The translations under genes and the position numbers were made by a program. This document shows, piece after piece, positions 1 through 7,358 of a stretch of 19,997 nt of DNA (position 1 is its first letter; the number at the start of each line of letters is the position of its first letter). Source of the stretch: CAZYZQ01 sp964652075 (GTDB lineage Bacteria > Bacillota > Clostridia > Oscillospirales > Oscillospiraceae); assembly GCA_964652075.1 (NCBI GenBank), contig CAZYZQ010000037.1, positions 1-19,997 of the forward strand, given 5' to 3'. The notes beneath the pieces were generated by a model. The model was given only the letters and a program-made list of their open reading frames with translations, was not told the DNA's origin and did no database searches.

Positions 1-42
1 AGGCGGCGCAGACGCCGCATACGATGGCGACATAATCCATAC

Positions 43-78
43 AAAAAAGCCAGTGCGGCAGCTCGCCGCACTGGCTTT
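43..78 (-). terminator. Intrinsic terminator after the alpha1-beta1 operon
   Basis: A perfect 14-bp stem (46-59 paired with 65-78) with a 5-nt loop lies just past the beta1 stop codon. Read on the minus strand it ends in a run of six T (43-48), the classic layout of a Rho-independent terminator. It marks the end of the minus-strand transcript that begins upstream of alpha1. Confidence 0.85.
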
Positions 79-89
79 CAATTTACAGG

Positions 90-524
90 TTATCTGCACA
101 GCAGCATTCTGCGTTCGTGGTCTGTGCCGAAGTGCAGGGCGTTGCCGAGGCCGCTGCCGTCCGGCTCCTTCTCCAATTCGCCGTTGTAGTTCAGGACCCA
201 GCCGAACTGCAGGGCGACGTCGTGATAGCCGATGGACAGGCCGCCGGGCTTTCTGATCTTGAAAATCAGCGGCGTGCGGAACTGCCAGTAAAGCTTCAGG
301 TCGAACATCTCCTGCCGGCTGTACTCCAGACCGTTATACTCGAAGATCAGATCGTCGCGGTCAAAGACCTCGCCGTCGACGGTGACGTTGCCGAAGCGGC
401 ACTGGGTAAACCACAGGCCCTTATAGTATTTCGGGACGAAGCGGAACTCGAAGCCGTTGATCGCGCCGTCCGCGTCGTAGGTGTTGTGGAAGCCGCGCTG
501 CTGAATGGACTGAAATTCTACCAT
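90..524 (-). CDS. C-glycoside deglycosidase beta subunit-like protein (beta1)
   Basis: Encodes 144 aa of the small beta-strand-rich family (CGDB/DUF6379 type) that forms the beta subunit of C-glycoside deglycosidases such as DfgB, CarC and DgpB. In those enzymes the small subunit packs on a TIM-barrel alpha subunit and helps form the site that splits the C-C bond of a 3-keto-C-glycoside. Features shared with the two other small proteins of this window are YYKG (33-36), VDGE (49-52), W80 and a G-x-H near residue 101. I chose the ATG at 522-524 because AAGGAGG lies just upstream; an upstream in-frame start would overlap alpha1 and has no such site. It follows alpha1 by 13 bases, so the pair is co-transcribed, here in the order alpha then beta. 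Family assignment is good; the substrate is unknown. Confidence 0.8.
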   Translation of the reverse strand: MVEFQSIQQRGFHNTYDADGAINGFEFRFVPKYYKGLWFTQCRFGNVTVDGEVFDRDDLIFEYNGLEYSRQEMFDLKLYWQFRTPLIFKIRKPGGLSIGYHDVALQFGWVLNYNGELEKEPDGSGLGNALHFGTDHERRMLLCR

Positions 525-537
525 TGCCGTTCCCTCC

Positions 538-1443
538 TTAATATCCCAGAATGTTGCGCAGCATGATCTGGTTGCGGCGCACCTGATCCGGGATCTCAAC
601 CATCGCCTGTGCAAACTTCTCCGGGCTTGTCTCGGCCACAAAGCGGATCGGGCCTTCAAACTCGGAGAGCAAGTGGCCGCTCCAGCCGTTGTCGATCATG
701 AGGCCGATGACCTCGCGGTACGGGATCGTCTCCTCCTCGAAGTCCTCGTTCATCTGCGTGAACTTCGCGTGGCAGCTCCAGCTGTAGGGCAGGAAATCGA
801 CAATCTCCTCGGGCTTTGTCACGTCGGTGAAGTCGGACATCTGCCGGGCCATCCCCTTTGTGGGCTTGTTCTGGAAGGTGCCGAAGTCGATGTTGAAGCC
901 GAAGTGCTGCGTGCCGGTTTTCTGGATGAAGGTCAGATACTCGTCGCGGATATGCGGCGTGTGCAGCGTCGTGGGCAGATGCACCTCGTTCTGCATCCGG
1001 ACGTTGTACTTCTCGGCGTAGGGCAGCGCCTTTTCAATGTAGGACTGCCAGCCCGGCTCGGGGTCGCACATCTCGTTGACGCAGGTGATCTTGGTGCGCA
1101 GCGTGGTGAAGCCGAGCAGGTTTGCCAGCCGGAAGTCCTGCTTCAGCTCCTCGACGACCTCGTCGTCGGTCATGCCCGGGCCGCGGTGCAGGTGGTTTTC
1201 CGCCCAGTGGCCCAGCTCGGCGGGCTGGAGCTGGTACTTCTCGCACAGCCGCCAGTACTTGTCGATCCATTCGGTCGAGGGGTTCGGGTAGTTGTCGATG
1301 TAGCTCGTCAGCAGCTCGAAGCAGGTTGCGCCCGTGTCATACATTTCGAGGAACGCGTCCTCCAGTGTCATGGTTCTCCCCAGAAGAGCCTGGTAGCTGT
1401 AAAGCGAAATACCTCTCTGGGGGCGGCCTTTTTCTTTGCTCAT
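538..1443 (-). CDS. C-glycoside deglycosidase alpha subunit-like TIM-barrel protein (alpha1)
   Basis: Encodes 301 aa of the sugar phosphate isomerase/epimerase (xylose-isomerase-like TIM barrel) superfamily. Candidate metal ligands in the usual order are E153 (in NEVH), D186 (FNIDFG), H225 (SCHAK) and E261 (SEFEG); H155 of the E-x-H motif is the likely acid/base. In the DgpC/DfgA/CarB enzymes such a Mn-dependent site, together with the small subunit, eliminates the aglycone from a 3-keto-C-glycoside. The start at 1441-1443 is preceded by AGGAGG six bases upstream; a longer frame with 16 more residues lacks this. Its own promoter lies at 1526-1553. The partner beta1 lies immediately downstream. 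A plain isomerase/epimerase is the alternative, but the adjacent beta gene argues against it. Confidence 0.8.
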   Translation of the reverse strand: MSKEKGRPQRGISLYSYQALLGRTMTLEDAFLEMYDTGATCFELLTSYIDNYPNPSTEWIDKYWRLCEKYQLQPAELGHWAENHLHRGPGMTDDEVVEELKQDFRLANLLGFTTLRTKITCVNEMCDPEPGWQSYIEKALPYAEKYNVRMQNEVHLPTTLHTPHIRDEYLTFIQKTGTQHFGFNIDFGTFQNKPTKGMARQMSDFTDVTKPEEIVDFLPYSWSCHAKFTQMNEDFEEETIPYREVIGLMIDNGWSGHLLSEFEGPIRFVAETSPEKFAQAMVEIPDQVRRNQIMLRNILGY

Positions 1444-1486
1444 AATATGCCTCCTGTCATCAATTGTGCTGGTGATTTGTTGGGAA

Positions 1487-1500
1487 TTCAAACGGTTTTA
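1487..1500 (-). promoter_or_regulatory. cre/LacI-operator-like element in the alpha1 leader
   Basis: On the minus strand the sequence reads TAAAACCGTTTGAA. It contains the interrupted palindrome AAAC-C-GTTT and agrees with 8 of the 10 fixed positions of the catabolite-responsive element pattern TGNAANCGNTTNCA. It sits about 25-30 bases downstream of the predicted -10 box, a position where a bound LacI/CcpA-type protein would block elongation. Assignment to CcpA or to the neighbouring LacI regulator is inference. Confidence 0.35.
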
Positions 1501-1525
1501 GAGAATTACCAGCGTTTCTGCTTCC

Positions 1526-1553
1526 ATTATATCACAATTCTGCGGTGGCGCAA
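1526..1553 (-). promoter_or_regulatory. Promoter of the alpha1-beta1 operon
   Basis: Minus strand: TTGCGC (1548-1553), 16-base spacer, perfect TATAAT (1526-1531) with an extended -10 TG one base upstream. It lies between the LacI stop codon and alpha1 and implies a leader of about 75 nt. The deglycosidase pair can therefore be expressed independently of the regulator gene upstream. Confidence 0.7.
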
Positions 1554-1583
1554 TGGATAAAACGACGCAACGGATGGACAATC

Positions 1584-2744
1584 CTATGCTTTTTCCTCCT
1601 CCTGCGCCGCGGCGCAGACGGAGCCCTGCGCGGCGAGGCGGGAGCGGAAGAGCATCTGCCGCGGCTGCTCGCCGGGATTGGAAATCATGTCAAGAATCTG
1701 CTTGGCGGCCTCTATGCCGATCTCAATGCAGCTGTGCGTGATGTACGTGAGCTTCGGCTCGCAAATATTCATAAACAGGCTGCTCGAGAGCCCCGCGACG
1801 GCGACCTGCTCCGGGACGCGGTAGCCCATCTGCTGCAGCAGGAACAGGTGCGCAACGGCTATCGAGCCGTCGCTGAACAAAAAGGCGTCGACCGGGGGAG
1901 CGCCGTCTTCCGGGTGCAGCGCGTCCTTCAGGAACGCCACCTGCCCCTCATGCGTCCAGCAGCGCGCAAATTCCAGATGACGGAAGCGGATGTTGCCCGC
2001 CGGGATGCCGCAGCGCATGGCGGCCTGAAACAGCCCGGCGTCGGTGTTCTGCGCGAAGATGCCGTCCGGATGTTCGGTGTGTACCATCAAAAGCGACCGC
2101 TTGCCGGACTGGAAGATGTGCGTGGCCATGTCGCAGGCCGCGCGCTGGAAATCCGGGCAGACGACGCTGCAGCAGTCCGCGTCGATAAAGTAGCCGCATT
2201 GCAGCGCCGGCACCTTGGCGCTGACCGCGCGCACCATCTCCACGTTCTCACAGTTGCAGAAGATAACGCCGGAGATATTGTAGGCGGCGATGGCGGCCAG
2301 AACCTCCGCGGTGGTGTGGATTTCCCAGTTCATCTGGAGATACTTGCAGCCGGCAGAGCGAAGGTGGCTGCAGATGCCGCCGGTGGTGTTCAGATCGGCA
2401 TTGTTGTCCAGCAGCAGGATGGTCAGCGCGCCTGCGCGGTGCGGGCGCGAGGCGGAGCCGGTGTAGCCCAGCGCCTCGATGGATCTGAGCACATTGTCGC
2501 GCAAAGCGGCGCTGACAGGATAGCCGTTGAGCACGTTGGAGACGGAGGCGATGGAGACGCCCGCGTGCGCGGCGACGTCCCGAATGGTGACGGCGGGGGC
2601 GGAGCCGTTGGCCTCCAGCGCCGCGACCGCGTCGCGCACTTTTTTTTCGGCCTCGTGGCTATAGGGCGGTTTTTTGCGCAATACAAGCGACACCGTGGAA
2701 GGCGACAGGCCGGACAGCGCGGCAATTTCAGAGATCGAAGCCAT
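1584..2744 (-). CDS. LacI-family transcriptional regulator with two tandem HTH domains
   Basis: Encodes 386 aa. The C-terminal part (about 103-375) is the periplasmic-binding-protein-like effector domain of LacI regulators. Unusually, two LacI-type helix-turn-helix domains stand in tandem: residues 3-46 (core ISEIAALSGLSPSTVSLVL) and 52-95 (core TIRDVAAHAGVSIASVSNVL, followed by LGY). The hinge after the second is short (about residues 94-104) compared with the family's usual hinge helix. The ATG at 2742-2744 has AGGAGG six bases upstream. The gene diverges from the MFS transporter and precedes alpha1-beta1, so it probably represses one or both in response to a sugar or glycoside ligand. Usual LacI proteins are about 330-345 aa; the extra length is the second HTH. 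Confidence 0.9.
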   Translation of the reverse strand: MASISEIAALSGLSPSTVSLVLRKKPPYSHEAEKKVRDAVAALEANGSAPAVTIRDVAAHAGVSIASVSNVLNGYPVSAALRDNVLRSIEALGYTGSASRPHRAGALTILLLDNNADLNTTGGICSHLRSAGCKYLQMNWEIHTTAEVLAAIAAYNISGVIFCNCENVEMVRAVSAKVPALQCGYFIDADCCSVVCPDFQRAACDMATHIFQSGKRSLLMVHTEHPDGIFAQNTDAGLFQAAMRCGIPAGNIRFRHLEFARCWTHEGQVAFLKDALHPEDGAPPVDAFLFSDGSIAVAHLFLLQQMGYRVPEQVAVAGLSSSLFMNICEPKLTYITHSCIEIGIEAAKQILDMISNPGEQPRQMLFRSRLAAQGSVCAAAQEEEKA

Positions 2745-2781
2745 AGAACCCCTCCTGTAAGCAGAGCAATCAGATGAAGAA

Positions 2782-2810
2782 ATTGTACAACAATCTGCCA
2801 AAAAATGCAA
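2782..2810 (-). promoter_or_regulatory. Promoter of the LacI-type regulator
   Basis: Minus strand: TTGCAT (2805-2810), 17-base spacer, TACAAT (2782-2787). The implied start near 2775 leaves a leader of about 30 nt with the AGGAGG site. It is back to back with the promoter of the MFS transporter operon. Confidence 0.7.
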
Positions 2811-2825
2811 GCAGAGTCGAAAAAA

Positions 2826-2839
2826 CTGTTTTGAAACAG
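2826..2839. promoter_or_regulatory. Operator-like palindrome between LacI and the MFS transporter
   Basis: CTGTTTTGAAACAG is a perfect inverted repeat with 6-bp arms and a 2-bp centre. It lies 16 bp upstream of the -35 box of the LacI promoter and about 113 bp upstream of that of the MFS promoter. A role as operator for the adjacent LacI protein is inferred from position and symmetry only. Confidence 0.4.
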
Positions 2840-2891
2840 AAATTCGATAAATCACGACGAAAGGGGAGATTCCATCCCAAAAAATGATCGA

Positions 2892-2964
2892 CATTTTGCA
2901 CTTTATGAAAGAACAACAAAACGGAAAGTTGAAATTTGGTGAAGAATGTCATTGCATTTTGCAC
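2892..2964. repeat. Direct repeat CATTTTGCAC, two copies
   Basis: The identical decamer CATTTTGCAC occurs at 2892-2901 and 2955-2964, 63 bp apart, which is about six helical turns. The second copy lies inside the -35/-10 region of the transporter promoter. The same face of the helix and the overlap with a promoter suggest a protein-binding pair, but chance is not excluded. Confidence 0.4.
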
Positions 2965-2980
2965 GAGCAACGTGTAAAAT
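2952..2980 (+). promoter_or_regulatory. Promoter of the MFS-SBP1-beta2-alpha2 operon
   Basis: TTGCAT (2952-2957), 17-base spacer, TAAAAT (2975-2980). The implied transcript start near 2987 gives a leader of about 38 nt before the chosen MFS start. The -35 box is identical to that of the divergent LacI promoter. Confidence 0.6.
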
Positions 2981-3024
2981 GGCTTCAGAAAATCAAAAAA
3001 ACATTTTATTCGAAAGGCCGAAAT

Positions 3025-4179
3025 ATGAAACGAAAAGAAATTGGCTTTCTCTCCGCCGGTATCTTCTTTTACTGGTTCGCGCTCTACACCTACCCCTCGT
3101 TCCTGACGCCCTTTATGCAGTCGCTCGGCTTCTCGGCAAAGATAACCGGCGTGGTGGCAGGCTCCTATGGCTTTGCCATGCTGGTGTGCCGCATTCCGCT
3201 CGGCATCTGGGCGGACCGGGTGCGAAAGCGCAAGGTGTTCGTGCTGGCGGGGCTTCTGCTGGCGGCAGTCTCCTGCGTCGGCATGGGGCTGGCGAAAAGC
3301 GCCGCGGCCATGCTGCTGTTCCGGGCGATGTCCGGCGTGGGGATCTCGGCGTGGGTCTGCTATACGGTGCTCTATCACGGCGTCTGCGGCGGCGAGGCGA
3401 TTGCGAACGCGAATATAATCGCCAATGTCGGGCGCATTGCGGCGGGCTTTGCCGGCGCGGCCATTGCGGCGTGGGCGGGCATGCGCGGCGCGTTCCTGCT
3501 CGGCGCGGTGGCGGCGGTTCTGGGTCTGGTGTGTTGCCTGCCGGTGCGGGATTATGCGGGCAGCGGGCAAGCGGCCACGCTCCGGGAGCTGCTACAGGTG
3601 CTCAAATCACCGGGCGTCCTGTTTGCGGGTTTTCTGGCGGCGCTGTTTTTCCTGATGAGCTATGCGACGGGCCTGATGTTTGTCTCGGATTTGGCAACGG
3701 AGCTGAAGGCCACGGAATTCCAGATCGGCCTGCTTGGCACAATCAATGCGGCCGGTTCGCTGCTCGGCCTGTATCTGGTTTCACGGGTGGGGCTGAAGCT
3801 GCTCTCAGAAAAGCTTGTGATCCTGCTGATGGCGCTGCTCTCCATTGCCGGCTGCTTCCTCTTCCCAATTGTGGAAAATCTGGCCGCGCTGTATGCAGTG
3901 CAGCTGCTGTTCGGCTTCAGCGGCGGCGGCGTGACCGCGCTGTTCATGTCGATGGCCATCCGCGCCGTCCCGCCGGAGAAGCAGAACTCCGCGATGGGCG
4001 CCTATCAGGCGCTCTACTCGCTGGGCGTGCTGGTCGGACCGGTTGTCATGGGCGCGCTGGTCGACGGCGTGGGGCTGCACGCGGCGTTCCGCTGGATCAG
4101 CCTGTTCGGCGCGGCGTGTATTCTGATGACGATTCTGTTCTACGACAGGACGCAACATATAAAAAAAGACAAGACGTGA
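3025..4179 (+). CDS. MFS transporter
   Basis: Encodes 384 aa with about 12 hydrophobic membrane segments. The family's loop 2-3 signature (GxxxDRxxxRK) is present as GIWADRVRKRK at residues 60-70. No signal peptide other than the first membrane helix. I chose ATG 3025, with AAAGG seven bases upstream, because the membrane protein begins there; an open frame extends back to 2884 but those residues are charged, non-membrane and overlap the promoter. It is the first gene of a plus-strand operon with a solute-binding lipoprotein and the beta2-alpha2 deglycosidase pair. Likely roles are uptake of an intact glycoside or export of the freed aglycone; the sequence does not decide. Confidence 0.9.
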   Translation: MKRKEIGFLSAGIFFYWFALYTYPSFLTPFMQSLGFSAKITGVVAGSYGFAMLVCRIPLGIWADRVRKRKVFVLAGLLLAAVSCVGMGLAKSAAAMLLFRAMSGVGISAWVCYTVLYHGVCGGEAIANANIIANVGRIAAGFAGAAIAAWAGMRGAFLLGAVAAVLGLVCCLPVRDYAGSGQAATLRELLQVLKSPGVLFAGFLAALFFLMSYATGLMFVSDLATELKATEFQIGLLGTINAAGSLLGLYLVSRVGLKLLSEKLVILLMALLSIAGCFLFPIVENLAALYAVQLLFGFSGGGVTALFMSMAIRAVPPEKQNSAMGAYQALYSLGVLVGPVVMGALVDGVGLHAAFRWISLFGAACILMTILFYDRTQHIKKDKT

Positions 4180-4246
4180 GGAGGGATGATGGACGCGTGA
4201 CATGCAAACCTGCAAACAAACTGTTATAATAAGGAGGAACTACAAA

Positions 4247-5824
4247 ATGAAAAAGCAAAACTGGATTCTTGCATTGCTGCTGACCCTCGCGCTCTGCCTG
4301 GGGCTTTTGGCCGGCTGTGCCAAGAAGGCCGACGAGACAGAAAAACCGCAGGATGGAACACCCACGCAGACCCCGGATGCCCCTGATGAGTCGGATGAGC
4401 AGGGTGAGCCGGAGGAACTGAAAGAGATCGTATTCTATTACGTGACGGCCAACACCATCGAGACAGACGCCGTGCAGGCGGTCTCGGAGGCGGTCAACGA
4501 GATCTCCGAGCGGGAGATCGGCGTGCATGTGGATCTGCACCCGACGGCGCTGGGCAACTATGTGCAGACTGTGACCATGGCAATCTCCGGCGGCGAGCAG
4601 GTGGATATCTGCTCCGTGTACTGTGTCGCGCCGGTTGACTTCAGCACGATGTACGCGGCAGGCCAGCTGATGGACATCAAGCCGCTGCTGGAAGAATACG
4701 GCCAGCCGCTTCTGGAGACGGTCGGCGATTACATCGACGCCTACGCACTGGACGGCGGCATCTACGGCGTTCCGGTTCTGCGCGACTACGCGGCTTCCAA
4801 CTATTTCGTGATGCGCACAGACATCCTGAACGAGCTTGGGATGCTGGAGCAGGCGCAGAATGCAACAAAGTTCTCGGATATTGAGGCGATCTATGACGCT
4901 GTGCTGGAAGGGACAGACCTCTATCCAATCGGCGGCCAGCAGATTGTACTCTGGTACCGGCATACCGGTCTCGGCTATACGCAGGATGACTGGTCAGTAG
5001 CGGACCGCTACGACAGTGTGGGCGATGGCCTGTACGTGCTGCACACGGATGACAACGGAACAATTACAAACGTCTTTGAGTCCGACGCATTTAAGTGGAC
5101 AATGGAAAAGACGAACGAGTGGTATGAGAATGGCTATATCTGGCCGGACACCGCGCTCAACAGTGAGCATGTGGACACAATCATGAAGCAGGGCATCCTG
5201 TTTTCCAGCTTCCAGATGTCGGAGATCGGTGTCGAAGGCGCGAAGCTGAACTCCACGGGCTATGAGGTGACGTGCCTGAATGTCGGCAACGCCTATATTT
5301 CCACCAGCGCGGTTGTCAAATTCGGCTGCGGCGTGCCGGTTGTAGCAAAGGAGCCGGAGGCGGCGGTCAAGTTCCTGAATTTGGCCTATAATTCCCCAGA
5401 GGTTATGACACTGCTGGATTGGGGCATCGAGGGCCGCGACTACTACATCAACGACGCGGGCGAGGCGGCCTATCCGGATGGCAACGCCGAGGTGCCGTAC
5501 CATGAGAACGACTACATGTTCGGCAACTACTTCCTTGTAGTCCCGTGGGAGGGAAATGGCTCCGACTTCCGCGAGCGCGCAAAGGAAGACCTTGCGGTAG
5601 CGCCTATCTCGCACTTCCTTGGTTTCATGCTCAACGCATCCGAACTCACGAACGAGGTTGCGGCAATCACGGCGGTAGAGGACGAGTTTGTCCCTGCATT
5701 GACCACGGGAAGCTACACGGACGAGCTGTATCAAAGCTTTTTGGATAAGCTTTCGTCGGCTGGCGTTGACACCTATATTGAGAGTGCGCAGACACAGCTC
5801 AACGCCTATCTGGCGGCAAAATAA
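4247..5824 (+). CDS. ABC-type extracellular solute-binding lipoprotein (SBP1)
   Basis: Encodes 525 aa. A lipoprotein signal peptide ends in the lipobox LAGC with the acylated Cys at residue 24, followed by an acidic, Pro/Thr-rich linker (about 25-60) and a large sugar-binding type fold ending in the DUF3502-like tail (TELYQ... then AGVDTYIESAQTQLNAYL-type end). It resembles the LplA-like family of oligosaccharide-binding lipoproteins anchored outside the membrane. AAGGAGG at 4231-4237 precedes the ATG by nine bases. It is 67 bases after the MFS gene and 29 before beta2, so all probably share a transcript. No permease or ATPase gene accompanies it. It is paralogous to the lipoproteins starting at 11019 and 15574. 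Confidence 0.9.
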   Translation: MKKQNWILALLLTLALCLGLLAGCAKKADETEKPQDGTPTQTPDAPDESDEQGEPEELKEIVFYYVTANTIETDAVQAVSEAVNEISEREIGVHVDLHPTALGNYVQTVTMAISGGEQVDICSVYCVAPVDFSTMYAAGQLMDIKPLLEEYGQPLLETVGDYIDAYALDGGIYGVPVLRDYAASNYFVMRTDILNELGMLEQAQNATKFSDIEAIYDAVLEGTDLYPIGGQQIVLWYRHTGLGYTQDDWSVADRYDSVGDGLYVLHTDDNGTITNVFESDAFKWTMEKTNEWYENGYIWPDTALNSEHVDTIMKQGILFSSFQMSEIGVEGAKLNSTGYEVTCLNVGNAYISTSAVVKFGCGVPVVAKEPEAAVKFLNLAYNSPEVMTLLDWGIEGRDYYINDAGEAAYPDGNAEVPYHENDYMFGNYFLVVPWEGNGSDFRERAKEDLAVAPISHFLGFMLNASELTNEVAAITAVEDEFVPALTTGSYTDELYQSFLDKLSSAGVDTYIESAQTQLNAYLAAK

Positions 5825-5853
5825 CAAGATATTTTAAGGAGGACGATACCAAT

Positions 5854-6267
5854 ATGATGCTTTTTGAAAAATACGTGCTCTGCGACGACGGCTTCGGCAG
5901 TGTGCGCGACGAGCACGGCGAGATCACCGGCTTCCAGCTCAAGGCAAGGCTGCCCTACTACCGCGCTGTGCGGCTGAGTCTGGTCGAGGAGATCACCGTC
6001 AAGGTTGACGGGCAGGCGTTCCCGGCGGACGAGATCTATGTCACGGTGGCCGACGGCACGTTCTCGCTCAAAGAGATGCAGACCTGCTACGACCTGTATT
6101 GGGGCTTCGGGGAAGAAGCTGTCATTACGGTTCGTCATCCGGACGGCTACGGCCGCGCGTTTACGACCGGCTGGCACGCCGTCGAGCTGGGCGTGCGCGT
6201 CCGTATCTGCTACGTCTCGGGCGGCTTCGGCGCGGTCTGCACGAAGATGCTCTACGAAGAGTATTGA
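5854..6267 (+). CDS. C-glycoside deglycosidase beta subunit-like protein (beta2)
   Basis: Encodes 137 aa, a divergent paralogue of beta1. Shared landmarks are YYRA (35-38), VDGQ (51-54), W83 and the G-W-H at 106-108. AAGGAGG (5836-5842) precedes two adjacent ATG codons (5854 and 5857); either could be used and the difference is one residue. It is followed after 16 bases by alpha2, the order beta then alpha, opposite to the first module. By family knowledge the small subunit completes the active site of the alpha subunit for cleaving 3-keto-C-glycosides. The low similarity to beta1 suggests a different aglycone. Confidence 0.78.
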   Translation: MMLFEKYVLCDDGFGSVRDEHGEITGFQLKARLPYYRAVRLSLVEEITVKVDGQAFPADEIYVTVADGTFSLKEMQTCYDLYWGFGEEAVITVRHPDGYGRAFTTGWHAVELGVRVRICYVSGGFGAVCTKMLYEEY

Positions 6268-6283
6268 TTGGGAGGTGTCGAAT

Positions 6284-7270
6284 ATGATCAAACAGGGTGT
6301 TTCGCTTTACAGCTATCAGGAGCAGTTTTACCTGAGAAAGATGAATCTTGAGCAGTGCATCGCTGCGGCGGCCAAGGCCGGCGCGACGGGCATCGAGCTG
6401 ATCCCAGAGCAGATGTGCTGGCAGGAATATCTCGATCCGTCCGACGCCTTCGCGGCCCGGTTCGCGGAGTGGATGCAGCAGTATCAGGTTGAGCCGGTTG
6501 CCATCGACGTGTTCTTTGACTACGTGCTCTTCCCGAACCGCGTGCTGACGCACAAAGAGCAGATTAAGATGTATGAGAACAACATCCAGTTTGCCAAGAA
6601 GCTGGGCTTCCCGATCGTCCGCGCGATGATGTCCACCAAGCTGGAGCTGCTGCGCGAGATGTGGGAGGTCGCCGCAGACTACGGCGTCAAATTCGGCATC
6701 GAGGTGCATGCGCCGATGACGATCACCTCGCCGTATTTCCTGAAGCTGATGGACATGATGGAAAAGACCGGCACAAAGTCGGGCGGCCTGATCCCGGATA
6801 TCTCCATCTTCTCCAAGCGCCCGCCGCAGGTGCAGCTCGACCAGATGATCCGCAACGGCGCAAGCGCGGCCATGGCAGACCGCATTGTGGAGATGTACGT
6901 TGCCCGCGTCCCGCTGAAGGAGGCGGCAAACACGCTGACGCTCGCCGGCGCGACGGCAAGAGATCTCGAAATGCTGCGCAATGCCTATGCCTCCATCGCC
7001 AGCAACCCCGACGATATCCTGCTGGCCAAAGGCAAGATCATCCATGTCCACGGCAAGGTCTACGACATGAATGAAAACTGCGAGGAGGAAGCGCTCGACT
7101 ACGAGACCGCGATCGACCGCCTGAAGAAGATCGACTACGACGGCTTTATCTCCACGGAGTACGAGGGCCAGCGCTCGTTCCACGATCTGGCAGCGGGCGA
7201 CATGGCCGCCGACGAGATCGAACAGGTGCGCCGCCACCAGGTGCTGCTCCGCCGCCTGATCGCGGGCTGA
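6284..7270 (+). CDS. C-glycoside deglycosidase alpha subunit-like TIM-barrel protein (alpha2)
   Basis: Encodes 328 aa of the sugar phosphate isomerase/epimerase superfamily. Candidate metal ligands are E140 (in IEVH), D172 (IPDIS), H254 or H256 (IIHVHGK) and E292 (TEYEG), with H142 as the expected acid/base, the same order as in alpha1 and alpha3. It opens with a stretch (QGVSLYSYQ) nearly identical to that of alpha1 (RGISLYSYQ). GGGAGG lies upstream of the ATG at 6284. Forming a pair with beta2, it would eliminate the aglycone from a 3-keto-C-glycoside. An insertion at about residues 176-240 distinguishes it from alpha1 and is shared in length with alpha3. A longer open frame from 6005 overlaps beta2 and is not used. 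Confidence 0.8.
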   Translation: MIKQGVSLYSYQEQFYLRKMNLEQCIAAAAKAGATGIELIPEQMCWQEYLDPSDAFAARFAEWMQQYQVEPVAIDVFFDYVLFPNRVLTHKEQIKMYENNIQFAKKLGFPIVRAMMSTKLELLREMWEVAADYGVKFGIEVHAPMTITSPYFLKLMDMMEKTGTKSGGLIPDISIFSKRPPQVQLDQMIRNGASAAMADRIVEMYVARVPLKEAANTLTLAGATARDLEMLRNAYASIASNPDDILLAKGKIIHVHGKVYDMNENCEEEALDYETAIDRLKKIDYDGFISTEYEGQRSFHDLAAGDMAADEIEQVRRHQVLLRRLIAG

Positions 7271-7305
7271 GCCTGAAAAACGTCCAAAAAACTGCCTATA
7301 TGGAA

Positions 7306-7336
7306 GCTATCCGCCCGGAAAATCCGGGCGGATAGC
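7306..7336. terminator. Strong hairpin between alpha2 and the aldo/keto reductase
   Basis: A perfect 14-bp stem (7306-7319 with 7323-7336) with a 3-base AAA loop begins 35 bases after the alpha2 stop. No T run follows on either strand, so complete termination is doubtful. It may instead protect the 3' end of the upstream mRNA or reduce reading into the reductase gene. Confidence 0.55.
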
Positions 7337-7358
7337 GGTGCTGTCAGGAGGGATGAGC

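Noticed and set aside
1..42. Possible ends of neighbouring genes: a plus-strand frame ending at a TAA (33-35) or a minus-strand ATG near 39-41.
   Set aside because: Only about 13 codons are visible in either case, with no ribosome binding site for the minus-strand ATG, so neither can be supported.
538..1443. Reading the alpha proteins simply as endonuclease IV or xylose isomerase.
   Set aside because: The superfamily name covers those enzymes, but lengths, motif pattern and the adjacent small partner gene in all three cases fit the deglycosidase alpha subunits better.
4222..4230. TGTTATAAT, a perfect extended -10 box just before SBP1.
   Set aside because: Transcription would start near 4237, at or past the AAGGAGG ribosome binding site (4231-4237), so it would make a message without that site. 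There is also no -35 box. It is more likely that SBP1 is transcribed from the MFS1 promoter.
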